The notes below the pieces were generated by a model that saw only the letters and a list, made by a program, of their open reading frames with translations, had not been told where the DNA came from and searched no databases. A stretch of DNA of 16,874 nucleotides from Kiritimatiellales bacterium (lineage in GTDB: Bacteria; Verrucomicrobiota; Kiritimatiellia; Kiritimatiellales; Pontiellaceae): assembly GCA_021734595.1 (NCBI GenBank), contig JAIPIO010000040.1, forward strand, positions 1 to 16,874, given 5' to 3'. Numbering within the stretch: the first letter of the stretch is position 1; each line of letters starts with the position of its first letter. The position numbers were made by a program, and so were the translations under genes. This document shows, one piece after another, positions 6,497 through 15,743 of the stretch.

Positions 6497-7189
6497 ATGC
6501 GTTGTTTCCGCCAAAACCGTACTTTTTGGAGTAGACTCAAGTATCGCTTTTCAGGGGACCCAGGAGTCACTGGCGGACGATCTCAGTCGGCGACGGGTTT
6601 TACGTTGATCGAGTTACTCGTCGTGGTTGCGATCATTGCCATTCTCGCTTCCATGTTGCTGCCGGCATTGAGAAGAGCCAGGGAAAGTGCGACGCGAATT
6701 GTTTGTGGAAGCAATCAGCGACAGTTTGCGGTGGCCTTCAGTTTATACGCCGATGACTACGATGGTTTGTACCCGCTTCACTATACGTTTCTGCCGGCTT
6801 CCTTGCGGTTTTGGACCAGTCGGTTGCACGTCGCGGGTGTATTAACGCATGAGCAGCAAGCCTCTCTGGCCTGTCCGTCGAATGAGTACAGGGCCTACCA
6901 ACTGGATTCGTGCCGCGCTAAATACAGTTATCACACCCTGATGGGCAACCGTATCTCTTCATCTGTTACAAAACCGTCGCATATGCCTTTGTTGGCGGAT
7001 GCCGCCTTACTTTCCGGGACCACCAAATGTACGTATTATTTTTGGCAGGGATTCTGGCAGACACAGATTGGCTTTGACGTGCATGAGAGCGGGGCCAACG
7101 TGCTTTTTCTCGATGGTCATGTTCGCGGCAGTCTGACAACCAGTACGTTCGATCCGAACTGGGTGGATCCCGTGTACCATGGATTTTAG
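6497..7189 (+). CDS. Type II secretion/type IV pilin-like pseudopilin with H-X9-DG motif
   Basis: A 230-aa pseudopilin anchored in the inner membrane by its N-terminal helix. The prepilin cleavage/methylation motif is G34 then F-T-L-I-E, with Glu at +5, followed by a hydrophobic helix (L-L-V-V-V-A-I-I-A-I-L-A-S-M-L-L-P-A-L) and R-R-A-R-E. The C-terminal segment has H196, nine residues, then D206-G207, the H-X9-DG signature that is expanded in Planctomycetes, Lentisphaerae and relatives. The leader before the cleavage Gly is long (34 residues against a usual 6-25) and basic, but the ATG at 6497 has GGAGG 6 nt upstream and no better start lies closer. No other secretion genes are nearby, so this is one of the solitary pseudopilins that such genomes carry in numbers. 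Its position directly before three secreted giants hints at a link to their export or to substrate handling (inference). Confidence 0.9.
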   Translation: MRCFRQNRTFWSRLKYRFSGDPGVTGGRSQSATGFTLIELLVVVAIIAILASMLLPALRRARESATRIVCGSNQRQFAVAFSLYADDYDGLYPLHYTFLPASLRFWTSRLHVAGVLTHEQQASLACPSNEYRAYQLDSCRAKYSYHTLMGNRISSSVTKPSHMPLLADAALLSGTTKCTYYFWQGFWQTQIGFDVHESGANVLFLDGHVRGSLTTSTFDPNWVDPVYHGF

Positions 7190-7267
7190 CGTTTAGCTCA
7201 CCAAGCGCGAAACAATCGATAATTGCCCGCCCTCGCAAGGTATGGGATGGAAGTGAAAGGAGTTTGA

Positions 7268-10200
7268 ATGCCAAATCGTTTACGGATTCAATGTCGACAG
7301 GCCCATTTATCAGTCAGCACGGGACTATGTCTTTGTGCGTCCGTTTTACTGGCTGGCTCGGGTGTGGTTCACGCCGTTATCGACAATGGTCTTTTGTGCA
7401 GGATTCCCTTTCATGGTGAACATCCGTTTGAAACCGGCACGGATAAAGCCCGAGTTGTTAATGCTGAGGAGTTGAAGGACAGTATCGCAGAACAAGGAGT
7501 GACGGTTGGCGGCGGGCGCGATGGCGTGGTGGCCCGTATCGCATTCGACGATTGGGATGTGACCGCCGGTACTGTATCGTTTTGGCTGACACCGGCGGAC
7601 TGGGATGAAACCATTGCTCTACTTTTTGGCGCCGTATCTGAAGAGAAAGGGCATTTCCGATGCGATGTAGGCAGGTATGGGCTTCGGGTCTTTGGTTACG
7701 GCACTGACCCCGGAAGAACGTGGAACCGGATTGGATCGGCAAAAGCCGAGTCATTCGAAGAACTTCAGCCCGGGGAGTGGCGGCACGTGGCGCTGGTTTG
7801 GGAAAAGGACAAGTTCATCACCGCGTATTTGGATGGAGAAGAATGCCCCTTGCGCAGAAGTGCGTTCCCTTGGCCGGACGCGTTTTCCCAGCTCTTTCTG
7901 GGATCCACGCATCCACAACACACTGCCTGGACCCGGGTTAAGGATGTCCGTGTCTATTCGCGTCCCCTGATGGCTGGTGAAGTCGCGGCACTGGCTGGCC
8001 AGACAATGAAATCCGTCGCGGCGGCCCAGGCGAACGTCACACCGGTCGGAACGACGGAGACCGCACCGAAAATCGACGGCGTTCTCGATCCCGACGAGTA
8101 CCCCACGGTCGTCCCCGGCCTGCTCGACCTGTCAGAGAACACGTTGTATCCGGAACACGCCGCTGTGCATACCGCCGTCACTGACGATCACTTGTTCGTA
8201 GCCGCAACCCTCTCGGTGCCGCTCGACTACAGACCGAATCCCACCCCCCGCGACCAGGACGACGAACGACTGCTCGATGCGGACTCGTTTCATCTGTTGA
8301 TCCGCTCCGATACCCAGACCGATAGCGACACGTTCTCCGCCGCCTACCTTTGCCTGGCGCCTGACGGCACCCTTTACGATGCACTGGAGACCGCGGACTG
8401 GATCGCGGGCAATGTTGAACGTGACGCAACCGTAGACTACGGCGTGCATGCGGCGAGCCGAATCGCCGAGGGGCGGTGGATCGTGGAAACCCGAATCCCA
8501 CTTGCCAAACTCGGACTGTCGAGGGACCAACCGTTCTCGTTCGCCCTGGGCTATTATCTCAAGGATCTGTCGCGCAAACGAATTTCACTGCAGATGCATC
8601 CTCAAGGGTTCGACCACCCGCAGGCATTCGGCATCGCGCGCTGCGTGCCGATGAGTGTAAGCAGCCGGGTCGGAGAACTTGCAAGGGGAACCGTGGACTT
8701 GGAACTGAGTCTGCGCAACACCGGCAATGAAGAACTGAGCGGACAAGCGGAATACATCATTGCCAAGCCCGAGATCGTGCAATCCGAGGCCGACTGGGAC
8801 TACGACCAGCGAATCGGCGAAAAAATCGAGGTCGCCGCCAGCGGCAAAATTCAGGAATGGTCCACAGAGTTTACGCTTGAATCCGGAGCGCGGGACGAAC
8901 TGTCCGATACCTACCGCCTGATCGATCCCGGCAGCTATCTGCTGGTTTCGCAGGCATCCGTCGACGGTGTTTCGTTCTACCGCAGAACCGTGCCGTTCAC
9001 TTATTTCTCCCCGATCGAGTCCAGTTTGAGACCCGTGCCGTCGAAACAGCAAATCAAGGCCGACACATCGTTGTACGGCGTCGATCTGGGCGGCGTGGAT
9101 GAAATCGAATTCCGGTTGCCTGTTATCGACGGCGGTACGCAGCCCCAGCGCTTCCCCGTCACCGCAGGGCGCGAGACATTCCCACTGGACATGAGCGACA
9201 TGCCGGCGGGCGAGCATGAAATTCAAATCGCCTTGCTCGACGTCAACGGAAACGAAGTGGTTTCGCGCATTGTTAAATTCAAAAAATTACCTGAGCCCGA
9301 ATGGCCGAAAAATCGCGTGGCGCTCGAAGCACTAGAACCGGACTGGGTACCCGCGCCCTGGACGCCGATGACCGTCGATGGGCTCAAGGTCGGGGTCTGG
9401 GGGCGGACGTTCCAATTCTCCAACGACTCGCCGTTACCAAGGATGACCAGCCAGGATACGCCGTTGAATACCAAGCCTGCGAAGATCGCATACACCACGG
9501 ACAAAGGCGAATTCGAGATCGAAATCCGCGATACGCGCGTCGAATCGGCGAACAAGGGCCGGGTCGTCGTGCGCCAGACCGGCGAGTCGCCGCACTTCGA
9601 GTACGCCGCACGCCATGTCATCGAGTTCGACGGCCTGGACGTCATCACGATCAATCTCGCCCCCAAAGATGCAGTGAATCTGGATGCGCTGTATTTCGAC
9701 ATCCCGCTCTCCTCGGTCCGCTACTTCAACGGACACCGCTACAACCTGGGGGTATTGAAAGACAAGCAAACGTTTGGAAAAATCCATTATCTGTGGCTCG
9801 GCGGCGACGCGGTTGGACTGGACTGGGTGACGGAAAATTACCAAGGCTGGTTCATCAACTCCACAAAACCGCGCGTGACAGTCACGAGTGCGTCGGGTAG
9901 CAACGCAATACTTCGGCTGTTGCTGGCCAATGAACCGGTTGCACTCAACGGCCCAACCACCATCAAATTCAGCCTGCAGCCGACACCACTCAAGCCATTG
10001 CCGGAAGGTTTTCGCGAATGGCGTATCAGCACCAGCTGGTGGGAGGGCATCACAACGCACTGGATCGCTCTATGGTCACGCTGGAGTACGTCGCTGACCA
10101 CACCCGAACCACGCAACGAACAGGTGATGAAGGACATGGTCGAACATGCTCGGAAATACGGGTATAAAACTTATCCGTACATGGCGCCGAGCAGCATCAG

Positions 10201-11392
10201 CCTGAATAAAGTCATGAGTTCCGAGGTGCCGTTCTTCGTCAACTGGGGAGATTTCCCGGATAGGTTCGGCGACAATATCGTGGCCAAAAAGCCCGAGAAC
10301 ATGACGAAGGTGGAAAATGCCTGGTATTATGCTGAAGACTGGCAGATTCACCCACAGCTCAGTGGCGGTGTGGCGTGGAATTCTTTGTACGCCTGTTCCA
10401 CAACCAGTTCGTTTGTCGATTATTTCATCTATTCCTTGGAGGAAATGGTCCGTCAAGGATTGGACGGTGTGTATTTCGACCTGGCCAGCGCTCCGGAAAA
10501 CTTTGATCCCGAAAAGAACATGGTTTATGAAACACTTGACGGTCAGACGGAAGGCACGCTTGAGGTCTTCGCCACGCGCGATCTGTACAAACGCCTCTAC
10601 TACGTTTTCGACAAGCACCGGGGTGAAGAGAACCGTCCCTACATTCTTGGGCACGGCTACCCGATCGGCATGGCCTTCCGCTCCTTCTTCGGCGTGCTTT
10701 TCCACGGCGAAGGGATGAAACCCGCCGAACGCTTCGACATGACTCGCTGGTATCTGCAGACCCGGTTGAAAAGCGGAACGGGGGATGGTCTGAAAAAATC
10801 GCAAGCCAGTCGCCTTTTCGGCACCGATCCCGATGCCGAGCGCGATTATACGGCGGTGGGCTACAGGATGAATTATCCACAGCGCCAGATTGGCATCCCC
10901 ATGCTGATTCTGCCTCAGTATGGCAAAGCCACGCGAGATAAAGAGACCAACCGCGCCAGGTATCATGATCCGGCGCTCGCCCGCGAAATGCTCGCGTTTG
11001 TCGTGCTGCATAACAACATCATCTGGCCTACCTGGATCAACAAGAGCACGATAACCGACTATTGGAAAGATGTGGAGATTCCGTTCGACATCGGCAACAC
11101 CGAGTTCCATGGCTACTGGGAAGAAAAAATCAAAACCAACGCCAACACCATCAAGGCCAGCTACTGGAAAAAGAACGGCGAGAACGACTACCTCGTGGCG
11201 GTCGCCAACTGGTCGAACGAAGAAAAGACTGCACGAATCATTCTTCCCGCGTTTATCGTCGAGCGGGGACCGGGACTCGACATGGAGACCAAAACGTTAG
11301 TGTCCCCCGTTGACGAGCAAGGTCATATCGAACTGACCGTTCCCAGAAACGATTTAAGAGTATTGCGCTTCTGTAGTCCTTTAAGCCCTTAA
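7268..11392 (+). CDS. Secreted multidomain glycosidase-like protein A (LamG + CBM9-like + DUF6067-like barrel)
   Basis: An exported protein of 1374 aa. Start: ATG with AAAGGAG 5 nt upstream. The signal peptide runs to about residue 36 (V-V-H-A). LamG/concanavalin-like domain, about 40-245: G-T-V-S-F-W-L-T-P, W-R-H-V-A-L-V-W-E, Y-L-D-G, V-R-V-Y-S-R-P-L. CBM9-like domain, about 265-460: A-P-K-I-D-G-V-L-D, then D-A-D-S-F-H-L-L-I-R and W-I-V-E-T-R-I-P. Beta-rich linker modules, about 465-675. A further beta domain starts near 680. A barrel-like region, about 915-1290, begins W-R-I-S-T-S-W-W-E and includes G-L-D-G-V-Y-F-D-L-A-S (Asp1066, Asp1071) and F-H-G-E-G-M (Glu1148). A short C-terminal sandwich ends the protein. 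The barrel layout resembles the DUF6067 glycoside-hydrolase-like family; that name is from memory of motifs, not a search. The protein probably binds and cleaves a polysaccharide. It has a near twin downstream (B). Confidence 0.85.
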   Translation: MPNRLRIQCRQAHLSVSTGLCLCASVLLAGSGVVHAVIDNGLLCRIPFHGEHPFETGTDKARVVNAEELKDSIAEQGVTVGGGRDGVVARIAFDDWDVTAGTVSFWLTPADWDETIALLFGAVSEEKGHFRCDVGRYGLRVFGYGTDPGRTWNRIGSAKAESFEELQPGEWRHVALVWEKDKFITAYLDGEECPLRRSAFPWPDAFSQLFLGSTHPQHTAWTRVKDVRVYSRPLMAGEVAALAGQTMKSVAAAQANVTPVGTTETAPKIDGVLDPDEYPTVVPGLLDLSENTLYPEHAAVHTAVTDDHLFVAATLSVPLDYRPNPTPRDQDDERLLDADSFHLLIRSDTQTDSDTFSAAYLCLAPDGTLYDALETADWIAGNVERDATVDYGVHAASRIAEGRWIVETRIPLAKLGLSRDQPFSFALGYYLKDLSRKRISLQMHPQGFDHPQAFGIARCVPMSVSSRVGELARGTVDLELSLRNTGNEELSGQAEYIIAKPEIVQSEADWDYDQRIGEKIEVAASGKIQEWSTEFTLESGARDELSDTYRLIDPGSYLLVSQASVDGVSFYRRTVPFTYFSPIESSLRPVPSKQQIKADTSLYGVDLGGVDEIEFRLPVIDGGTQPQRFPVTAGRETFPLDMSDMPAGEHEIQIALLDVNGNEVVSRIVKFKKLPEPEWPKNRVALEALEPDWVPAPWTPMTVDGLKVGVWGRTFQFSNDSPLPRMTSQDTPLNTKPAKIAYTTDKGEFEIEIRDTRVESANKGRVVVRQTGESPHFEYAARHVIEFDGLDVITINLAPKDAVNLDALYFDIPLSSVRYFNGHRYNLGVLKDKQTFGKIHYLWLGGDAVGLDWVTENYQGWFINSTKPRVTVTSASGSNAILRLLLANEPVALNGPTTIKFSLQPTPLKPLPEGFREWRISTSWWEGITTHWIALWSRWSTSLTTPEPRNEQVMKDMVEHARKYGYKTYPYMAPSSISLNKVMSSEVPFFVNWGDFPDRFGDNIVAKKPENMTKVENAWYYAEDWQIHPQLSGGVAWNSLYACSTTSSFVDYFIYSLEEMVRQGLDGVYFDLASAPENFDPEKNMVYETLDGQTEGTLEVFATRDLYKRLYYVFDKHRGEENRPYILGHGYPIGMAFRSFFGVLFHGEGMKPAERFDMTRWYLQTRLKSGTGDGLKKSQASRLFGTDPDAERDYTAVGYRMNYPQRQIGIPMLILPQYGKATRDKETNRARYHDPALAREMLAFVVLHNNIIWPTWINKSTITDYWKDVEIPFDIGNTEFHGYWEEKIKTNANTIKASYWKKNGENDYLVAVANWSNEEKTARIILPAFIVERGPGLDMETKTLVSPVDEQGHIELTVPRNDLRVLRFCSPLSP

Positions 11393-11436
11393 TGGGGAAA
11401 CCAAGAACGGGGAAAAAAACATGACCATGAACTGCC

Positions 11437-11483
11437 GGGGCTGTCCCACTGCAATTTCAGCTTTAACGACTATGGGCAGCCCC
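11437..11483 (+). terminator. Hairpin in the A-B intergenic gap, possible weak terminator
   Basis: GGGGCTGTCCC (11437-11447) can pair with GGGCAGCCCC (11474-11483), leaving one bulged T and a 26-nt loop. No T tract follows, so intrinsic termination is doubtful; it may instead pause polymerase, stabilise the end of the A transcript or lower expression of B. Confidence 0.35.
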
Positions 11484-11557
11484 TGTTAAATGTGCCGAAA
11501 CGCGGCGGCTGTCATACCGTACTCAGTGGGCGCCACCGCATCATCCACGAGAGAAGT

Positions 11558-14500
11558 ATGGAGAATAGAAGAAACTATCGGGTTGGTTGCCGCGGGCGTT
11601 TCACGGTGCTCGTCGGTTTACTCTTCGTTCTTGCCTGTTCGGTATCCGTGGCGACCGGATCGGGGCGGGGACTGCTCTGTCAAATCCCCTTCCACGGCGA
11701 AGAACCGTTGCGGACCGGCAGCGACGAGGTTCGCGTCGTGAATCCCGATAAATTGACGGACCATCTCCAGGGAGACGGGCTGAACGTGGGGGGAGGACGG
11801 GGTGGAGTATCGGTTCCAATCGAATTCGACAAGTGGGACGTCACCGCTGGAACAATTTCATTTTGGTTCACGCCGGTGGACTGGCATAATGCCTCGTTCG
11901 ACATTGTAGGCGCGAAGCCCAAGGGAAAAGGCCATTTCCGGTGCGCTTTGGGGCCTCACTCTCTGCGATGCTGGGGCTTCGGCCCCGCGCCCGGGAAAAC
12001 CTGGCCACGAATCGGAACCGCCGAGGCCGACTGGCTGTCTTCCCTGGAACCGGGCGACTGGCGACATCTGGCACTGGTCTGGGAAAAAGGCGTATTCATA
12101 ACCGCGTACCTGGATGGAAAGCCGTATCCCTGGAAAAAAACGGCGTTTCCCTGGCCGGATGCATTTTCAACGCTTTGGGTTGGGTCCACCCATCCTTCAA
12201 GCACCGACTGGACCAAAGTCAAAGATTTCCGGGCCTATTCCCGGCCACTGATGCCGGGCGAAATCGCGGCACTGGCCGGCAAAACCATGAAATTCGCGGC
12301 GGATACCCAGGCGAATGTGACGCCAGTCGGACTGACGGAAAATGCGCCGAAGATCGACGGTGTCGTTGGAGAAAACGAATACCCGACGGTCGTTCCCGGA
12401 TTGCTCGACCTGGCTGAAAACGCGCTGTATCCCGAGCACGCCGCCGTTCACACCGCGCTTGCCGACGGCCACCTGTACGTGGCCGCGACCGTCGCGCTGC
12501 CGGGTGACTACACCCCGGAATCCACTGTGCAGGAACGCGACGACGAACATATGCTGGACACCGATTCATTCCACCTTCTGATCCGTTCCGATACGGACAC
12601 CGAAAGCGAAAAGTTCTCCGCCGCCTACCTGTGTATCGCGCCCGACGGCGTGCTCTACGACGCATTGGAAACCGCCGACTGGGTGGCCGGTGAAATCAAC
12701 CGCGACGCGACCCGAAACTACGGCGTTGACTCCGCAACCCGCATCGTCGACGGACGTTGGACCGTGGAGACTCGAATCCCGCTGGCCGAGTTGGGACTTT
12801 CCACAGACCGGCCCTTCTCTTTCGCCCTGGGATACTATCTCAAAGGCCTGTCGCGCAAGCGGATTTCACTGCAGATACATCCCAAGGGCTTTGACCATCC
12901 GCAGGCGTTCGGCATCGGTCGTTTCGTGCCGATGAATGTGCGGGTCCAAGTCGGCGAACTGGCGCGGGGTACCGTGGGCCTGGATATGCGTCTGCGCAAC
13001 ACCGGCGGTGAAGAACTGAGTGGACAGGCAGAATATTCCATTGCCAAACCCGAGATTACGCAGTCCGAAGCCGACTGGGACTTCGATCAGCGGATCGGTG
13101 AAAAAATTGCGGTCGCCGCCTGCGGCCAAATCCAGGAATGGTCCACGGATTTCACGCTTGAATCCGGAGCGTGGGACGAACTGTCCGACACGAACCGCCT
13201 GGTTGACCCCGGCAGTTACCTGCTGGTTTCACAGGCATCCCTTGACGGCGTTCCGTTCTACCGCAGAACCTTGCCGTTCACCTATTTTTCCCCGGTCGAG
13301 TCCAGCCTGAAACCCGCGCCGTCAACACAGGGGATCAAGGCCGAAACCTCGCTGTATGGCATCCATTTGGACGATGTAAACGAAATCGAATTCCGATTGC
13401 CGTCGATTGAAGGCGGCACCCGAGCCCAGCGCTTCCTCGTCACCCAGCGGCGTGAAACCTTCCCACTGGACATGAGCGACCTGCCGGCGGGCGAGCATGA
13501 AATTGAAATCGCCTTGCTCGACGTCAACGAAAACGAAGTCGCGTCGCGCATTGTTGAATTCAAAAAACTACCTGAGCCCGAATGGCTGAAAAACCGCGTC
13601 GCCCTCGAAGCGCTTGAACCGGACTGGGTGCCCGGGCCCTGGACGCCGATGACCGTGGATGGGCTCAAGGTCGGGGTCTGGGGACGGACGTTCCAATTCT
13701 CCAACGACTCCCCGTTACCAAAGATGACCAGCCAGGATACGCCGTTGACTACCAAGCCAGCGAAGATCGCATACACCACGGACGAAGGCGAGTTCGAACT
13801 CGAAATCCGCGATACGCGCATCGAATCGAAAAACCGGGGCCGGGTCGTTGTGCGCCAGAGCGGCGAGTCGCCGCACTTCGACTATGAAGCTCGCCATGTC
13901 ATCGAGTTCGATGGTCTGGACATCATTACGATCAACCTCGCCCCCAAAGCTGCCGTGAACGTGAAAACGCTGCGCTTCCACATCCCGCTCTCGGCCGTCC
14001 GCTATTACAGCAGCCACAGGTACAGCCTGGGCATTTTACGGGAACCTCAGGAGTTCGGAAGCATCAACTACCTCTGGCTCGGCAACGACGCGGTCGGTCT
14101 GGACTGGGTGACCGAAAACTACAAAGGCTGGCTTGTCAATTCCGAAAAAGCTCGCATGACCCTAACGGACAAACCTGACGGTGCCGTTCTTCAACTGCTG
14201 TTGGCTAACGAAGCGACTCGTGTAGAGGAGCCGATGGAAATTCGGTTTAGCATACAGCCCACCCCCATCAAACCGCTTCCGCGAGGATTCAGAGGCTGGC
14301 GCATCAGCACCAGTTGGTGGGAGGATATCACCACCCACTGGATCGCACTATGGTCGCGATGGAGCTCGGCATTGTCAACGCCAAAGCCCAGAAACGAGCA
14401 ACTATTGAATGACATGCTGGAGCATAAGCGAGAGTATGGCTATCACGTTTACCCTTTCATGATTCCGTCCACGATCAACCTGAACAACGTTATCGGGGCT

Positions 14501-15652
14501 GAAGTGCCATTCTTCGTGAACTATGGTGACTTGCCTGCCAAGTATGAGAAAACACTGGTCATCAAGGAAGCCGATAAAGCACCGAAGATCGAAGAAGCGT
14601 GGTACTACGCTGAAGATTGGCAGGTGCATCCCCAGATTTCGGGAGGGGTTGCGCCCAACGCAATGTATAAATGCTCTATGAGCAGTTCGTTCGCCGATTA
14701 TTATGCATACCACCTCGACCAGATGGCCCGAAAAGGGTTGGACGGTGTCTATTTCGATCTGGCCAGCGTCGCGGAAAACTTCGATCTCGGAAAAAACCTA
14801 ACGTACAAAACACTTGACGGCAAAACCGAGGGAACATGCGAAATATTCGCGACACGGGACTTCTATAAACGCCTCTACTACGTTTTCGACAAGCACCGCG
14901 GGGAGGAAAAGATGCCCTACATTCTTGGTCACGGCTTTCCCATCGGGCTGGCGTATCGCGGCTTCTGGAGCGTCTGTTTCCATGGGGAAGGCATGAAGCC
15001 CGCCGAACGCTTCGACATGACCCACTGGTACCTTCAAACCTCCCTGCGAAACACGGATGCGGACGGGGTGCAGCAGTCATACATGTATACCACCGAACCG
15101 GATGCCGAGCGCAGTTTCGAGGCGGTCGGATATCGCCTCAGCTATCCCCAGCGCCAGACCGGCATCCCCATGCTGATCCTGCCCCAGTACGCCAAGGCCA
15201 CTCGTGATAAAAAAACCAACCTGGCCCGGAGAAAAGACCCGGCGCTCGCCCGCGAGATGCTGGCCTTCACCGTGCTCCACAACAACTTGCTCTGGCCCAC
15301 CTGGATCGATGCGGGTGCCGTAGTCGAATACTGGAGAACGGTTGAAATCCCCTTCGCAATCGGCGACACCGAGTTCCATGGCTATTGGGAAAACGAAATT
15401 GACACCAATGCCGATCACATCAAGGCGAGCTACTGGAAGAAAAACGGCGAAACTGACTATCTTGTGGCCGTCGCCAACTGGTCGGACGAAGAACAGACCG
15501 CCCGGATCACGCTGCCCGACTTCATCGCCGAACTTGGTCCCGGCCACGACATGGAAGCAAGAAGCTCAGTGAAATCAATCGACGAAGACGGCCGCATCGA
15601 ACTGACCGTCCCCAGAAACGATTTCAGAGTAGTGCGGTTCCGCGGACTGTAA
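11558..15652 (+). CDS. Secreted multidomain glycosidase-like protein B, tandem paralogue of A
   Basis: An exported protein of 1364 aa with the same domain order as A and, by eye, about three quarters identical residues. I start it at the ATG at 11558, which begins a conventional signal peptide (M-E-N-R-R-N-Y-R, hydrophobic core, cleavage near S-V-A). The frame is open to a GTG at 11492 without a ribosome site; the ATG itself has only a weak GAGA purine run. LamG-like domain about 40-240, CBM9-like about 260-455, beta modules, and the barrel from W-R-I-S-T-S-W-W-E onward, with the same candidate acids: Asp1062, Asp1067 (L-D-G-V-Y-F-D-L-A-S) and Glu1144 (F-H-G-E-G-M). The LamG domain and the barrel edges differ most from A, as expected if the two act on related but distinct glycans. 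It lies 165 bp after A on the same strand. Localisation is likely periplasmic, outer-surface or extracellular; the catalytic role is inferred. Confidence 0.85.
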   Translation: MENRRNYRVGCRGRFTVLVGLLFVLACSVSVATGSGRGLLCQIPFHGEEPLRTGSDEVRVVNPDKLTDHLQGDGLNVGGGRGGVSVPIEFDKWDVTAGTISFWFTPVDWHNASFDIVGAKPKGKGHFRCALGPHSLRCWGFGPAPGKTWPRIGTAEADWLSSLEPGDWRHLALVWEKGVFITAYLDGKPYPWKKTAFPWPDAFSTLWVGSTHPSSTDWTKVKDFRAYSRPLMPGEIAALAGKTMKFAADTQANVTPVGLTENAPKIDGVVGENEYPTVVPGLLDLAENALYPEHAAVHTALADGHLYVAATVALPGDYTPESTVQERDDEHMLDTDSFHLLIRSDTDTESEKFSAAYLCIAPDGVLYDALETADWVAGEINRDATRNYGVDSATRIVDGRWTVETRIPLAELGLSTDRPFSFALGYYLKGLSRKRISLQIHPKGFDHPQAFGIGRFVPMNVRVQVGELARGTVGLDMRLRNTGGEELSGQAEYSIAKPEITQSEADWDFDQRIGEKIAVAACGQIQEWSTDFTLESGAWDELSDTNRLVDPGSYLLVSQASLDGVPFYRRTLPFTYFSPVESSLKPAPSTQGIKAETSLYGIHLDDVNEIEFRLPSIEGGTRAQRFLVTQRRETFPLDMSDLPAGEHEIEIALLDVNENEVASRIVEFKKLPEPEWLKNRVALEALEPDWVPGPWTPMTVDGLKVGVWGRTFQFSNDSPLPKMTSQDTPLTTKPAKIAYTTDEGEFELEIRDTRIESKNRGRVVVRQSGESPHFDYEARHVIEFDGLDIITINLAPKAAVNVKTLRFHIPLSAVRYYSSHRYSLGILREPQEFGSINYLWLGNDAVGLDWVTENYKGWLVNSEKARMTLTDKPDGAVLQLLLANEATRVEEPMEIRFSIQPTPIKPLPRGFRGWRISTSWWEDITTHWIALWSRWSSALSTPKPRNEQLLNDMLEHKREYGYHVYPFMIPSTINLNNVIGAEVPFFVNYGDLPAKYEKTLVIKEADKAPKIEEAWYYAEDWQVHPQISGGVAPNAMYKCSMSSSFADYYAYHLDQMARKGLDGVYFDLASVAENFDLGKNLTYKTLDGKTEGTCEIFATRDFYKRLYYVFDKHRGEEKMPYILGHGFPIGLAYRGFWSVCFHGEGMKPAERFDMTHWYLQTSLRNTDADGVQQSYMYTTEPDAERSFEAVGYRLSYPQRQTGIPMLILPQYAKATRDKKTNLARRKDPALAREMLAFTVLHNNLLWPTWIDAGAVVEYWRTVEIPFAIGDTEFHGYWENEIDTNADHIKASYWKKNGETDYLVAVANWSDEEQTARITLPDFIAELGPGHDMEARSSVKSIDEDGRIELTVPRNDFRVVRFRGL

Positions 15653-15690
15653 TCCAAAGAAAGCAAGAATCGGCAACCAGTGATCGATGA

Positions 15691-15725
15691 CCACGAACTA
15701 AGAACCACGAACCACGAACACCAAA
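15691..15725. repeat. Heptameric tandem repeat, five units (CCACGAA type)
   Basis: Units in 7-bp register: CCACGAA, CTAAGAA, CCACGAA, CCACGAA, CACCAAA. The array ends 9 nt before the GGAGG of gene C. Its sequence is unrelated to the array at 6413-6475, but it shares the period and the position just before a Shine-Dalgarno. Confidence 0.8.
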
Positions 15726-15734
15726 CAAAAAAAC

Positions 15735-15739
15735 GGAGG
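15735..15739 (+). promoter_or_regulatory. Shine-Dalgarno GGAGG of gene C
   Basis: GGAGG lies 4 nt before the ATG at 15744. It supports a start that would otherwise be easy to overlook because the frame runs off the window without a stop. Confidence 0.8.
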
Positions 15740-15743
15740 CCTA

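Noticed and set aside
10076..11110. Long minus-strand open frame (344 codons) inside gene A
   Set aside because: It lies opposite a well-supported coding region with clear family motifs. It has no recognisable domain, and a shorter open frame appears opposite the same region of B, as expected from biased codon use.
11492..11557. GTG start for protein B at 11492
   Set aside because: It has no Shine-Dalgarno and would place 22 extra residues ahead of a normal signal peptide.
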